Source: Chamaea fasciata
Taxonomy: Eukaryota; Chordata; Aves; Passeriformes; Sylviidae
DNA: 64,000 bases
NCBI GenBank assembly: GCA_029207755.1
Contig: JARCOQ010000002.1
Coordinates: 3,844,001-3,908,000, forward strand
Direction: 5' to 3'
Within the stretch, counting starts at the first letter, position 1. The number at the start of each line of letters is the position of its first letter. Below are positions 12,901-27,200 of the stretch, piece by piece. Below the pieces are notes generated by a model. That model was not told the origin of the DNA. It ran no database searches and was given only the letters and a program-made list of their open reading frames with translations. The position numbers and the translations under genes were made by a program.

Positions 12901-15900
12901 GAGACATTCCTATTGCAATGATAGCAGGGTAAGAATGTGGCTGACAGGTTTTTGGTTCTACTTTTAGTTACAGGGAAGAAACAGTTTTTCACACTACAGT
13001 ATCTAGACAATACACTGCTTTTAATTACTACTGAAGAGAGATGGAAGGAGTGGATGCTGGTGATTCCCAAGTTATTTATCTTTAAAGATTCCATTTAGGA
13101 TTAGTTTCAGCATTTTGTTGAGACAAGTACTGCTTAGCATCTGTGTTCAGATTTTTTTAAATGTGAAGTAGGTCGTTGTGATTGTGTGAAGGCCAGATTC
13201 TTCTGTGTAACAGGGCTGCTTTATTTCATTTGGCTTTACACATTGAGACATCCTTTTCTGGATCAGTGAGTAAACAAATGCAATTGAGTGAAATATTTGT
13301 GCTGAGCACAATTTACAGTGAACAACTGTATTAAAACTTCATCTAAATTATCTTGTCCTTTAGTGTGTTTTAATGTGGTTTGCTACATTTGAAACTGTTA
13401 CAGGATGGGGTTTGTTTGTTCTTGATATTTGGTCAAAGCATAAAACCAAATTTTTTGTGTCTAGATAATTTTCTTCATTGTGGTAGGAGAACATGGAGAT
13501 TTTAAGTACAGATGAAGGATCTATTTCAAGTCATCTTTCGAAAGAATGGCTGTTAGGATAAATTGTCCACTTTTGTAACAGAAGTCTTAGATCTTAATGT
13601 AATTGTGAGCTGCTCGGGAATGATTAATTTAAAGATCCTATGCATTTTTTTTTCTGTAGGCAGCTTTAAGAAAGCTGACTTCATACAAGCACTTTAACGT
13701 TTCTGAAGCTGAGTCAGTCCGAAATGATTCCAACAGTAACCAGCAATGGCTATGCATTATTTAGGATACAAATGCTCTCAGATAATTTCAGTAATTTTAC
13801 TGAATTTGTTACATATTCCAGACGTTGAGGCAGCCTGCTAGAAGTGACAGGAAAACACAATTTATGTCCTCACTTAGGAAATCATCTCTTACTTCCCCTT
13901 CTGTTTTTAATCCTTCATCTCTCGTCTTCAAGCCTTTGAGACAGGGACCTTTTCCTTCTACCCGCAGTTTTCATGTTAGATCATAAATAATGGATCATAA
14001 TCAAGCACTTTGAAGTACTTTTATTGGCTGCTAGTGTCATCTCCACTACTTATCTTGTCTACACTCCACTTCAGTGTTTCCAAATGCAGTAAATCTGAGA
14101 CTTCAGCCTGGTGACAGTCCTATCTTATTATGATTTCATTGACTAAGAATTCACATGTGCACTTTTCCCATCTATCATATCTTAAGAGCTTTTACCGCCT
14201 TGTAAATTGTGCAGGACTGTATTAGCTCTGTCTCAGGAATCTGATTCTTAGCCTGGTCTGATTTTGAAAATTCCCCTCCCTCCTCCAGTGTCTCATTGCC
14301 ATGCTTGTGGTGAAGGCAGCCCATGGAGTTCTGGGATTAATTTGCATTAACCTGATCATTGTGGTTTTTAAATTCTGTAAGATTTTAGTGCATCATTTTG
14401 ATCCGAAGGGTTTTTAATTCCTTAAAAAATGTACCCTGCCTGTGTCTCAGATACATACTCCCAAGAGGCCTGTGTGCTCCAAGATGAACCTATGTTCTCA
14501 CTAGCATCCAAATATTTTGTCATTTTGACATCTAAATATGTAAGTATATCCTACAGGGAGAAAGCGAAGAGCTTAGAGATGTAAATATAGATGAACTGGT
14601 TAAAGCTTTTCATTTAAAATTATCATTTTAACTGTGCAAAGTATGTTTTTATTGGAAAGGTTTTGCTTTTAGAAACAGAAGTTTGAAAACTAAAGTTTGG
14701 CTGTGATCAGAGCTGTAATTTGCTCATGTCACCATCTTTCTCACATCCATCCCAATGGCCTGATGTCCCAAGGATCAGTTGCCTAAAAAAAAAAAGATCT
14801 AGTTACAGCAAAGAACGAGTTACAACTAGAAGAGGAATGGTGCATATAGGAAATCTGGTAGAGGAACAGAGTCGTGATGTACCTGAAAAAAAAACTCAAA
14901 ATTAAACACCACAGGCATTCCCAGATTGAAGCATTCAGAGTTATGTGGCCTTTTCATTCGATTTACACAAATACTGGAATGGATAATTACAATATAAACC
15001 GTCTTTATTTTCTGCTGGGAATTTCTCTGGCTGGGAAAACATCCTTGTCTTCAGTGATAAGACAGAAAGGGAGGCAGGATGGCTTCTAAATAGGAAACCA
15101 AAGGACAGAAATGTTTTCTGTGTGTCTTACTCACCGCTTTGACAGCATGCCTTCTTTAAACGGCATGCACTAAGAAAAGCAGAAACAATGAGCCATGTAG
15201 AAGGAAAAATAACTAGAGTTTTATGTCTAAATCAGCTGTATTTCCTTGGGTTGGTCACCCTGTTGATCCCAAGCAGCATGTTTGCTCACAAGGCTAAGCC
15301 ATACAGTTGTGTACTGTAGATGGAAACACTGAAATAAATAACACTGAGTTTTAGATGCACTTATTTATCGAGTAAAAAATGTCTAGTGCAGTTACTAGAT
15401 GACAATAACAGATTCTTATCTCTACCTGTTTTGTTTTATTTTCAACAATACTATTTATTCACAGAAAAATATGTTTGAAGGGGTAACTGAGTTACCGTAG
15501 TTGTTAGGGATAGATATGCTTCTAATACAAAATTACTTATAAAAATGAAAGAAAAGGGTGAAAAAGAAACCACTGTGGTGCTTCAAACTGAAGTCAAAAT
15601 ATATTCTCAACATGGACAACAAAAATGGTCTCTCTAAAAACGCGTAAGGTTTGATATTTTTTGTGGGGAGTCTGTTTTCCATCTTGTGTTTTTTTCTGGC
15701 ATCTCTGGGATTGCTTCACACCTCCCAAGTAATGCGTACAGACTTTCACAAGTATCTAGTGTACTTCCGGTTCAGAATATACATGTTCTCTGCCAAAAAA
15801 CTTTCCAGTAGATTAGTAAAACCTGACTGAAGCCATCTGGCATATCTCTGTATTCATACTGCTGTTTCTTGCCACTGGAGAAGAAAACTCAGTTTAAACT

Positions 15901-17224
15901 TCCAAAGAAGTTTGTGTCTTTCGTTATTTTTCACTGCATGATAACAGCATAATCATGAGTAGAAAACGTGAGAGCAGAAGGCATGTTTTGGTTTAGTTTT
16001 TCACATCTCTCCTTTCTAAAACCAGCTCGCAATGAATAGATATGTAGACACAATGACAGAAAATGTAATGCATTGTAAAGCCACCCAGAAGCCGCCTTCT
16101 GCTTTTACGCATATTTAAGTTGACATGCCAGGCAGACTGAAAAACAATCCCTGCAGAGCCTTGCTTCCTGGACAGTTTAGATAAAAAGCCAATTCCTGTG
16201 TTGGTGATCCCTTGGACCGGTGCGGGCACAGCAAACAAATGTCCCTGGGCAGTGACACGTCCATCAGGATGTGAGTGACAGCCTCGAGTGCCACCCTGGT
16301 CCCTGAACCTGCAGGTGCCCCTCTGCCTGCAGCTGAAGGGGCTGTGGGGGGCTTGCAGAGCACAAGCAGGGCAGGACTCAGCTCATGTCTCTGGATCAGA
16401 CACAACATGCCTCAGCCAGCACACAGATGGGGCAGCTTCAGTCTCTGCATATGTTCGGTTTGATCGGTAGCCAAAGTGTGCTTATTATTTTTTGACCTGT
16501 GGAAGGGGAGTAGATACTCCTGATTTTATGTACTGCAGGATATAAGCAGTGAACATCCAAGGTTTTATGAATTACATCCAGACTAAATGTGCTATGCAAA
16601 CTTTATTAAGTAATAAATCTCTCCGCATGAGTTTTTCCATCCATTCCCATCTTTACTGAATTAAATGGTTGCTATTTTGATAGTGATGATACTTAAGACA
16701 GTGCTGAGTTCTTAAACCGAGGAATTCATGTTAAGGAGTAAAGCTCATACTTTAAAGAAATTAATGTCTCAGCCACTCTGAGGCTTATGAAAAAAGATCT
16801 ATCCAGTAGTGTGTGAATTTTAGCACCTACTTCGTGTGGTTATAAAAATCCACAGGCAATGCAGATGTCTCCTGGATAATCCACTCACAGATGGACTAAT
16901 ATTTCAGCTTACCCCATTTTTGGTGCCACTAACTCCCTGTAGATATTCCAGTAAGTTTCATTGCAGTGCTTCCCTGCACAGGATCTTTTCTTCCTTTGCA
17001 GCTGCAGTAGGCCTGGTATCTCCAAGTGTCTTTGCTCCTGCATTTCTCTTCAGCCCTTGCTCATCTTCAGGCCCAGTAATAGATAACAAATGGTGCAGAG
17101 TGGACTCTTCCCATTCCTGACCATCCCAGTCCAGTTTGTCCTCTGATGAGTCTGCCCCAGGCCAAAGACACAAAATCTGAGTACTCAACCAGCAACTTGT
17201 ACTTTGGGGGGACATCCTTGCCCA

Positions 17225-18110
17225 GTATCAGTTTAACAATTTATTACTAAATTAAATACGTGTTAAAATCTATGGCATCCCTTGGCAAGGAATTCAAAAG
17301 CTTAATCTCACATTTTATTAAGAATTGCATCCTTTCGACTTCGCTTGCCATGTCTAGCTTTTGAGCTGCAAGAAGAAAGGATCACACCTTGTTTCTTCTT
17401 ATCATTCCTGTTTCAACCTTTCATTGCATCCTCCTTTTCAGACTGCAGAGCCCACATCTTTCGTGAGTTACCTGTGTGTAAGCCATTCCACAACTTTAAT
17501 TTACTAATTACTGTAGATACTCCCTGTTCTGACGTACCATTTTTGAGGTGACAAACCAAAATTACACACACTATTCAAAATGTGTTTCAAATGTGCACAA
17601 ATGCTGTTGCAGTGTGAAGGTCTGGTGGCTTTTCTTTTCCTTTGTAATCCCTAACATTTCATTTAATCTTTTTTTTTTTATTATTACATTGGAGCACAGA
17701 GCTGGCATTTTCACAGGTCTGTTTATTAGAACTCAAAAATCTTGTTCCTGGGTGGAAATGGTCAGCTCAGAGCTCATTTTGCTTATGAAATTAGGGGTTC
17801 TTTTCCTGTGTGCATTACTCTCCTCTGAATTTCGTCTGCCATTTTATTATCCAGTCAGCTGATCTCATGAAGCCCCTCCACCGTTCTCCACAGTCCTCCC
17901 TTTTTACTACCCTGATTAAGTAGATTAGCAGACTTTCTCATCTCACCAGATCATTCGTGGGCATCTCGAACAGCACAGGATAAGCAAAATGTACAAAGCA
18001 GGAGGCTCCTGGTAACCTTGGTCCACTGTAAACAAAAAGCGTGTGTAGAATATGGACATATTTTTTAGACACTGAGAACAGTCTACATATGACCCTGGAA
18101 ACAGAATTAT
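17225..18110 (-). mobile_element. Ancient CR1/L3-like LINE fragment, antisense
   Basis: On the + strand the text follows, in order, the antisense 3' region shared by old amniote CR1/L3-type elements: CCCTTGGCAAGGAATTC; a 'ggtgac(c)aaaattacacacactattcaaaatgtg' type segment near 17550; a region on names of tissue-like spacing near 17700 ending in 'ttgttcctgggtgg'; 'gtgcattactctcctctgaatttcgtctgcca' near 17810 with the following 'ttattatccagtcagctgatc'; and GGCTCCTGGTAACCTTGGTCC near 18007. Divergence and indels are large, indicating an old insertion, probably shared across birds. The identification rests on remembered consensus, so family and edges are approximate. Confidence 0.6.
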
Positions 18111-21100
18111 GATAGTTGAATATTTCAATTACCTATTTATCATAACAATTGTGTCTTAAAAAATATTGTTCTGAATCATAAACCTTCTAGAAATCATTCT
18201 TAAAGAGATGAAATTTTCGTAATTGTTTAGTCAACATGTGTAAGCATTGAAATATGTCAGCTGTTGTCTTCCTTGCTAGTTCCAATTACTTGAGAGTGCT
18301 AATGTCTCCCTCTCAGCTGTTTTATATTTTCTGTTCAGGATTGTGTGCTTACTGAAATGTCAGGTAACAGTTTTAAGATGTGCCATCCTAGAAACTTGAG
18401 AAGAAATAGAATTCCTGCATTCTGTTAAATGGGTCCTGATGCTCTTTACTTTAGGGTGTTTCCATGGAATTAGATGCTTAAAGTAACTGAGAGTAGATGG
18501 TGTAAATTCAATGGGACCTGACCAGCAAATGGAGACCGATAACAAACACTGAGAAACTCAAGGAGTTCAAAGAGTTTGAAGAGTCCTTGTCAGGCAGAAG
18601 CAATGAATTAATTATCAAGATAGCCTTTCTTCCTCAAGGCTTTATGCATTCAGCTAACGTGGAATTTTTTGGAAGGACACTTTAGGGGAAGATCACCTTG
18701 CATAACAGAAGCAGTTGCAAACACACTCAGGATATTTCTGACCAACCATGTCATGGGTAGTTAACACTACGAGTACTTTGTGATCATGATCACTAATGAA
18801 ATACGGAAAATTCTGATTTATTGCAGAGTTTTAGCATGATGGCTCAGCAAATGCATGATATTGATGCAGGACCCTCAAAATGATCACCAGTAAATTTTAG
18901 GACAAAAAGTTGCAACATACAATCAGTCCTTTTGTTTTCAGTAATTATTTTACACAAATTTATTGACACAAAATTAATCTGTGCAAGCAGAATAAAATTT
19001 TTTAGACAGCTATTACAAAGCCATCCTGTATTATTTATTTTGTTGGTATTTTTAAACTTTCTTTTTGACCACCTTTTATTAACCCTTATTTTCTGAAGAG
19101 TACAGATAAAGGGCTAGAAGATCCGGAATTGACACATTTGAGTTTGTCAGGACCCTTTCATAGCCATGGGAGGTTGCTGTCCTCTAGATGGCATTCAAGG
19201 AATTGCTGCATGTGTGGAGGATTTATTTTTTTTTTTTCCTGTATCGAAGCTTTCCTTAGCTGCTGTTTTTCTTTGGTGGGGTTTTTCTTGCCCAGGTTTC
19301 ACCATATGTTTGAGTAGAGAGGGATTTAAGATGCTTGTCTGCTGTAGAAATTTCAAGATGAAGGTCACAGAAATGGGGATCAGTGCCAAGCACTGAGACA
19401 TGGGTCTGAATTAGCAAGTCTTACTGTTTGGTTTTGTTTGTGTGCCAAAGAACTTTTAAGTTTCCTGTGTGGACACGCTGATTTCTCAGACCTTCCAAAC
19501 TACAGACTCATGACTGAATCACACATCAAAGTATGATATTGAGCAAAGGGAATTACTTAGAACCTAAGGACGATTTGAAGAAGGAAGATTTTCTTAATGA
19601 TAAAAATAAGAGGCTGAGCAAAATTTTTCTACTGAGGTCATTTTTTTGGTGGGTTTTCCCAATGTAACAATATTGCTTGTAAACAGTAGTGCAATACCAG
19701 TGTCTAACCCTGGTGGCTTAACATGAACTGTCAAACTGAAAGTTGTCCAAGTTGTCAAACTCCAATTTTGTGCATGTTCTGATTTCTTCTGGTTTTGACA
19801 GTGTTAAGGAGCTTGGACACAGAGCATAATTTAAATACCATTCTGAGGATCAGGCACTTAAAAGTTAGACCCCAAAGCATTCAGCTGCACGTCACTAATG
19901 TACTGTGTGGCTATGAGCCATTAGTTCTTACAAGCAACTACCAGAGCTGCAAGAGCAGGGTGTTTTCTCTCTGTAAAATTTCTGCAGCGCAGAAGACTCT
20001 TTAGGGATAGATAAAAGCTTGTTCCAGAAGGAAGCTGTGTATAGGTACCTTGACTTTTCTGAGCTAAACAGAAAGTTCTGTAACCAGATAGTATTTTGGA
20101 ATTTTAGAAGGCTCATCTACTCCATTGGTTTTTTTTCTCTGACAATAAGCTATGGGGTACACTGGTGGAAGAAGATCAGGAAAGTGTCAAATAATGCTTC
20201 TCCACATGTGGTCTTCCAGTTCCCAGCAGCATTCCGTAGCATCTTAGTTAATAAGAAATGTTTTATCTGTTGCTTGCTTCAGTGTCTGTCAACTCCCTAA
20301 CTTTTTGGACACCACGGAATTTTTATGGTCCTTTTTCAAAATCAGCCAGTGCAAACTCTGCATGTGTCAATAGATCCCCTAGAGCTCATCCCTTGGACAA
20401 GAAGAGCTTGTGTAGGACAGCAGTGCTCAGCTTTTCTCCTCAGACCTTCGTGCTTTTCTTTTTGTCTTCTTTCTTTTTTCACATTTGTTGTGCTACTAGA
20501 GATAGGAGATGAAAAATAGACCTGGGGAAAAAAAAACCTCCAAGGGCAGAGTTCAGCACACAGAATGTCGAAGAACACAAAAACTCATTAAGTGTCAAGA
20601 AAAAGAACAGAAATACCAAAGGGGCGTAATGGAAGAGTTCCGACAATTCGGAGGCTCTTGCTAGGAGGGCATTCATTGGATAATTAATTTTTTGGAAAGA
20701 AAAGGCAGGCTCCTTAAGCTAAATGATGCACTGACCTGGAAGTGTGGATGCTCAGGTTTCCTTCGCACATGAATCTCTGTCAGGAGATTGCCTCTCCATG
20801 AGCATGGATATGTAGAGTAAGTATTAAACCACAAGCTGCAGGGCATGAGCTAACTAGCAGCAAATAGTTGAAGAGGCTTCCCCTTTTGAAAGGTTATTCC
20901 ATAATTACCCAGGCTTCCACAAACCTCGCTTTGAAATATATTTTACTGCCTATCATCTGATCTAATTTCTACGCTTCTCTTCTTTCTTGGTGTTTTGATT
21001 TTTATACAAGTCAGAAAGATGAAAACTCTTTAGATCCGGATGGTTTTTCAACTCGGCGGAGTTTTGTCTTTGTGAATAAAAGCAGCTCAATCTTCTTGAA

Positions 21101-22439
21101 AGAGGAAAACTCAGGGAAAAAAAAAAAAAAAGACATTTATTTTTCAAATGCATTTAATATTAGTGTGACACGTTTTTACAATATGAGTACAGTAGTCCAG
21201 AAAGGGCCACTGGCCTCTTCTGAACCTCAGGCTTTACATACAACAGAAGTTAAAGGCCAGCAGCTCTTTGCTTTTAGAGCTGATTTGCCCTGATGCCTTC
21301 AGGTGTCATTGCTTCTATCCATCACCCTGAGAGCCTGCCCTCAGACTCAGAGGTGTGTAAACATCCCCAGTGAGCTAACTAAAATAACACATAAATGATC
21401 TTTCACAACAGAGCATGTGCCTCAACATTTTGTCCACGCTTTTTTTTGGTAACTTAACCATGCTACTTCATGTAGAAGTATGATACACATACACCTAAAT
21501 AAAAAAACAAAACACCAAACAACAAACCACTTTATTTAGGATGCTGACATATCTAAAATTACTCCTGCATTGCCCTAGAGGTCGCCTTGAAAGAAGATCC
21601 ATGGCTGATTTCGCCGTGAGCTTCTCTGCTGATGGTCGTGATACATGAATTGAGTGCTGTGGATAAAACCAGGGCATACATTTTATCTACCAGCGCCCAA
21701 AGCAAGTTCAGCACCTCATCTCCTAACTACAGAGGCATTTAAGAGAACTTGCCAAAAATAATCCCCAGTTTAACTTACTTGAACCAAGTCAGATTCTACA
21801 CTATTTGACTAGAAATTGAACACCTGGCCTGCATTTGACAGCAGCAGTGCTTTTCAGTGATTCCTGTGCATCAAGTACAAATCATTGACTTCCTGGCCTC
21901 CTAGAAGTGTTTCTTGTCTGTATGCCAGAGTTTAAAAGGGTCTGCTTTTCTGTGCACAAGTTTCCTCATTAAAGATTTAGAAGATACTTGACCCTCCCTC
22001 AATAAAATGGAGCTAGACTAAACCTTTAATATTTTTAGCATTTATGAAATATATAACAAGTTACATAATGTTGTTTTTAACATCATTCTGGGAATTAATT
22101 TATGAGGGCATATTTATTTAGCATCACTGTGATTTATAGAATGCCCTGTCAAAATCAGCATTTGGGGGGAAATTACTTGAAGATGTACATTTCAAGTCAG
22201 TATTGGATGTTTCTCCATGCACTTGCACACGTTCACTCAAAACATTGAAGTACAGTAGCTCTGACACTCTCTGCACATGCCAACAAACACAGCTTTTACA
22301 GAAGGGTTCACAGAAGATGTTCACATAAAATATTCATGATATTCTTGCTAAAAGAAAAACCTCTTTCAGACCTTTAAAGTACTGTTTGACAGAAAATTGG
22401 TTACAATCTGATCTAGCCTTGTATTTGGATATAAATAAG

Positions 22440-22960
22440 AGCAGGAAAGATCTGCTGAAACGAGTGTACATTTCGTGTTTGCCTTTGTTACGTCGCAGGA
22501 CGAGTAGCAATTAATGGAGTGAAAAGATGGCAGATTTCCTAGCGCTTTTTAACCTGCTTATTTCATTTTCAAACTTGTGAGATCAATTTAGCAGCAGGAA
22601 GTTCTGCAGAGCAATTTGGTTGCAGTTGACCCCGGAGGGGTTGGTGCTGAATGAGACTTAGTTACAGCTCTGTTTCCGTAATGACACCTCGCTGCAATAA
22701 ATGACACCTTCTTAACCTCAAGTTGTATTTCCGATCAATTTGTAGCAATACCCAAGTTACACCAGGAGGCTGAAAACAAAGTTCTCTGAGGAAATGTGTC
22801 ACCGCAGGTTGTCCCCACATCACAGGGCACCTAGCAGCGCCGGAATGATAACTTATATAACACGCGGGCTGGAAGACATCTTTCTTCACGCTGATTAGCA
22901 TCATTATAGTAGCAATCTGAATCTGCTGATAAACCAGTTTCTCCTGCCTCTTTCTCTTTT
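22440..22960. promoter_or_regulatory. Candidate conserved non-coding block
   Basis: This 0.5-kb block differs in texture from its surroundings: few homopolymer runs, several CpGs, and homeodomain-type cores such as GCAATTAATGGAG near 22509 and GATTAGCATCATTATAG near 22890. No open frame or repeat explains it. The class (intronic enhancer or other constrained element) is inferred from composition alone. Confidence 0.25.
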
Positions 22961-24246
22961 AGCACAGTTTTCCTTAGAAAGGAAACCCCGTAAGCCACCC
23001 TGCCTTCTTTTTTAGAGGAGTCCTGCGTGTCAGGAGTAGTACCCCAGGAAAGCACACACGCCAGTTTCAAACGCTGACAGTCGGTGGCTGGCCACAATGT
23101 CTGAGTCAGGAGGAGCAGTGAACAGCACAGCACAGAACATTCGAGGTTGTGAAAGCAGAAAATCTGCAAGTTAAGGGCGTAACGTTCTGTTATTCCTCCT
23201 GTGGAGGTACGACAACGGGGTTTATAATTGTCCTAAGGAGGAAGGGAATGGACTTGCCTGGAGTGGCCTCTTGGACCCTTCCCTGGTTTTGGATCCAGAA
23301 CAATATGCCCAGAAGAAGCCAGTGAAGAGAAGGGCCTTTTTTCCCCAGTCATCACATTTTTACTGTGCCATTCAGCCACAAAAGTTGATGCCACCTGTTG
23401 TGAGCTGATGTACCAGACCCACACAACCTCAGCTTTGCCTTCTGCCGAACAAGGAGAGGGCAGCTCTGGATTCCCTCAGGAATCCCAGTGACCTATGAGG
23501 CCTTTAAGTCTCTCATTGCCTCCTGCTGCTCCAGCCCTAAAAGGCAGTGGAAAGGAGCCAAGAATCTGCTTATTCTGATGTAAATCCCTTTGGCTGCCAG
23601 AGGCCTGGTGATTTGAAATTATTTCTGGTTATGTGACAGGCAACCTGGTTTAGTTTTGCATATTTTTTTGTTTGCTTGCATCTGATTCCTGGACTCACAC
23701 CCTCCCTCTTTGCTTTTTTGAACTGAATTGCTCTTGCTTCAGAGGTACAGAACATATAAAGTAACTCTTTAAAACAAACATTTAGGTAAAGCATTTGTGT
23801 GATTTTTTAAGGGATACTATTTTAAAAAAACAAACAAACTTGTAACTAAGTTATTTTTAATCGGTCATTGTGTTACAAATTGTGTCAAATATCTCACAAT
23901 CCCTTTGAGGTTTTGCATGTGCAGGTCATCAGAGAGAGCAGAACAGCCACACAGTCTGACTGACAGCTGAGAAGGCCTTATTTTATGCCGTTGTTTTAAG
24001 GATCTTCTACTAAAATCCACTTTGAAGTATCAGAAGCTAAGTAGGTCCTGTAAGAAGGAAAGATTTGGGAGTGCTTGTGTCTGAAGCTTGAAAAATGTAG
24101 AATGGCAGCACATTCTGTAAGTGAAAGAAAATCTGTAGTGCTGCAAAATCGTGTGGATGAATAATTACTGTCTCCTTCCATAAGATCAACAATAGATGAA
24201 AGACAAATTAGGCAGCAAGGAAGAAAGAATTGCATTATGGAACACA

Positions 24247-24291
24247 AAATAAAAAAAAAAAAAAAAAAAAAAATAAAAAAAAAAAAGAAAA
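24247..24291. repeat. A-rich tract
   Basis: A run of 23 A, one T, then 12 A, followed by GAAAAG. No target-site duplication or retrocopy body is recognised next to it, so I treat it as simple sequence, not the tail of a processed copy. On the minus strand it is a long T tract that creates a spurious poly-Phe reading frame. Confidence 0.9.
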
Positions 24292-27200
24292 GCCATGTTG
24301 AATTCACATTTACCCTGGAGGAAATCTGGGGGTTGTGTCTATCACGACCTTTAGCCCACAACACTGTGGCAGAATCCAATTTTTGACAAGGGTATTGGGT
24401 TCACTTGGCTTCCATCCACCATTTCTGAGCAAGCAAAGGAGATCTGCAAGGGGAAAGACTTTAAGATGGAGGGAGAGATGATAATTATAACTTGCTGGAG
24501 GCCTACTTTCAGTAAATGAAACGCTTCAAAAGAAGCACACTGCTCTGCTGTCTTTTGAGTGCAAACCTTTAGGGAAGTAGTGTAAGAAAATGAAGTAAAA
24601 AATACTTTTTTTAACCCCGGACTTGTTAATTTGCTAGCTGTAATGCTTTGTCAGGGAAACACCACACTCAACTTTGAACTCCAAGGTTAGTGCCTGTAAT
24701 AGTATCCCCTTCAAGCATTGTAACTGTGAATTACTGCTGAAATGATCTGGAAGATAAGAGACCGCTATGGGAAGAATCAAATCTCTTATCTAGTCACTGT
24801 ACTAATTGAAAGCAAGCTTGTGTGGGAAGAAAACAAATTCTTGCTGAATTCAGTATAAACCTGAAGATGTTTCATCCATGTGAACATCTTTAATATACAG
24901 AGATGGGTTATGAACTGGGGGGTTTTTTCATAAAGTTTAATATCTGTTCATATTTCAGTGGTTTGTTTCCCATGTCAACTTGTACTTCGGTTTTAGTCTT
25001 TTATATCCACGCACTCACACTTCGAACAGGAAAGTGCTCACATTTTGCAAATAATGGAACTTATTGACATTCACATTGTATGTTAAGATAGCTCAGTCAA
25101 AAGATTAAAGAAAATCTCTGGAGAACAACCAGCAAAGAATATAAACAGAGGTCTCCTGGATCCCTATCACATCCCTTGTTCATAAGATACTCTTTCTTCC
25201 CTTATCCCACAAAGATAGCAACAGAAAGATGAATGAACAAACACAAAGGAATGAAAGGATGAACTGCATCTGTGCTGGAGGATTAATAACCATATTGCAG
25301 GAGTGAAGACTGCTCTGGATGACAGCACAACTACATCCTTCAGATGACTGATCATATGTTTCACATGGGCATTAGTAATGCAGGATGAAGGCTTCAGGCC
25401 TTTAAATTCCCTGGAAAACCCTTGGCATATAGCTCAAATGGGTAAAATACTAGAGGCACTATCGTTGATCAGGAAATGTTGTTTCATTGCTTCCAGTTCT
25501 GTTACTGGAGTAAAATGTCTTCTCTAAGAGAGCATCTTTTTACTGCTTATTACCTTTCTCATAGTCTTTCTAGAATCAGAAGGAAACGCAGTATTTTTCT
25601 TATTGTGCCCTGAAATTGGTTGGGGTTTTTTTGGTTTTGTTTTTGTTTTTTTTCCAAATGTGGCATTGTGAAGAAAATCTCAGTGCTCTTTTTATTGATC
25701 TTTATAGTATAAAATCATACTCAGTGTCTGGTAGTAGAGGAATTTTAATGTAGTTACAGAACATGGGCTGGTGAAACACTGTAAAGTTATGATAGCATTT
25801 TCTGGTATAGAAAAAGTGCAAAAAGTGTTTTTTACCATCTGGAAGAACACTTCATATTTGGACCTCGATGCACCTCAATTCTGTTTCATTGATTTCCTAA
25901 CATTTTCGTTTAATGGGATTGGAATTATTAGATAACTATAATTCTATAGTGTTAAGCATTGTTCACCGTTTGTTTAATTTGTGCCATTAACCTGTGATTG
26001 AAGCTTCTCTCCACTTCATGACCAACAAAAGAGTTTTCTTTTGTTTCTGACCCAACAGAGTCAAAAAATTAGTCAGTACAGCATTGATATCTCTTCCACC
26101 CTCAACTGTCCTTCTCTTACTGAAGGAACTTGCTCCCCAGCATGAGGAATTCAGGCTCCCTGCAGGATGTTAAAGCAGGATTTTTCCTCTCTAGGGTGAA
26201 CCTAGGAGGGGTTAATGAGTTTTTAAAAAAGAAGCAGAGGGTTTGAGTAGAGTTTAGTCAATATTTTCCCATAACTGCAGCTGAGAAGTGACTGAGATAG
26301 GACAGGAGGAAGAGGCAGGAAGAGGGGTGGATTCCCTCCTCTGACAACAAACGTGTAGAAACAACAAACTGAATTAAACACGTGATCCCAAATGGCATTA
26401 TTTTACATACTGAGACCCTCAATATTTTACATACTGGGACCCACAGCCTTCTCCTGAGGATGATGTCCAAAGGAATGAAGTTGCAGTCCTCCCCGCAGCA
26501 TCCATACAATTCAGATCCCGCTTTCATTCTCTCCTCTCCAAATTTGTATCTGCTGGCACTGCACTGGTTTTGGGCAAAACAGATACAGTTCAGGGGGAAG
26601 GAAGGAGGAGGACAAAACTGGTGCAGCTGTTCTTATTTGGTGGTAGATTTTTTTTAACAAAAAAAGTGGCTGAAGGGAGAGGCCTTTGAGCTGTCATGGT
26701 TTCTCTTCACCAAAGAAATAAGATTGGAAATGAGGTATGAAGGGTTGAAAGATTCCATGTATAAACAGGTGTCAGGTGAGCTTTGGTCATCAGCTGCCAT
26801 AGGGTTTGAAGCTTCCTCACCGTGAATGGGCATCCTATAAAAGCTATTCAGTCCTGGAAACAGGAGACATTTCTTCACCTACTTTCAGGAGTGTGGAACG
26901 AGAAGTAGCACAATTAGAAAATGCACTGGAGGAAAAAAGCTTCAGCAACCCTCCAGATCACCTATTTTGAAATCAGACATTTACAGGTAATGGAACTCAG
27001 CTTCAGAAAAAGAGAAAGTTTCTAGGGAAAAGATACTTTGATCCAGTCATTGTTTAAAATCACATTTTCTCTCGTGCATGTGGCACATGAGAAAAAAAGG
27101 ATTCTGAAAAAGAGAAGCCAAAGGAATTTAGAATAAAATCAGCTCACTCTGAATTAAAGAATGAACTTCCATTATTCTATAGAAATTTGAGAAGACCGAG

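Noticed and set aside
23996..24379. 127-codon minus-strand frame with poly-Phe
   Set aside because: Produced by the A-rich tract at 24.25 kb.
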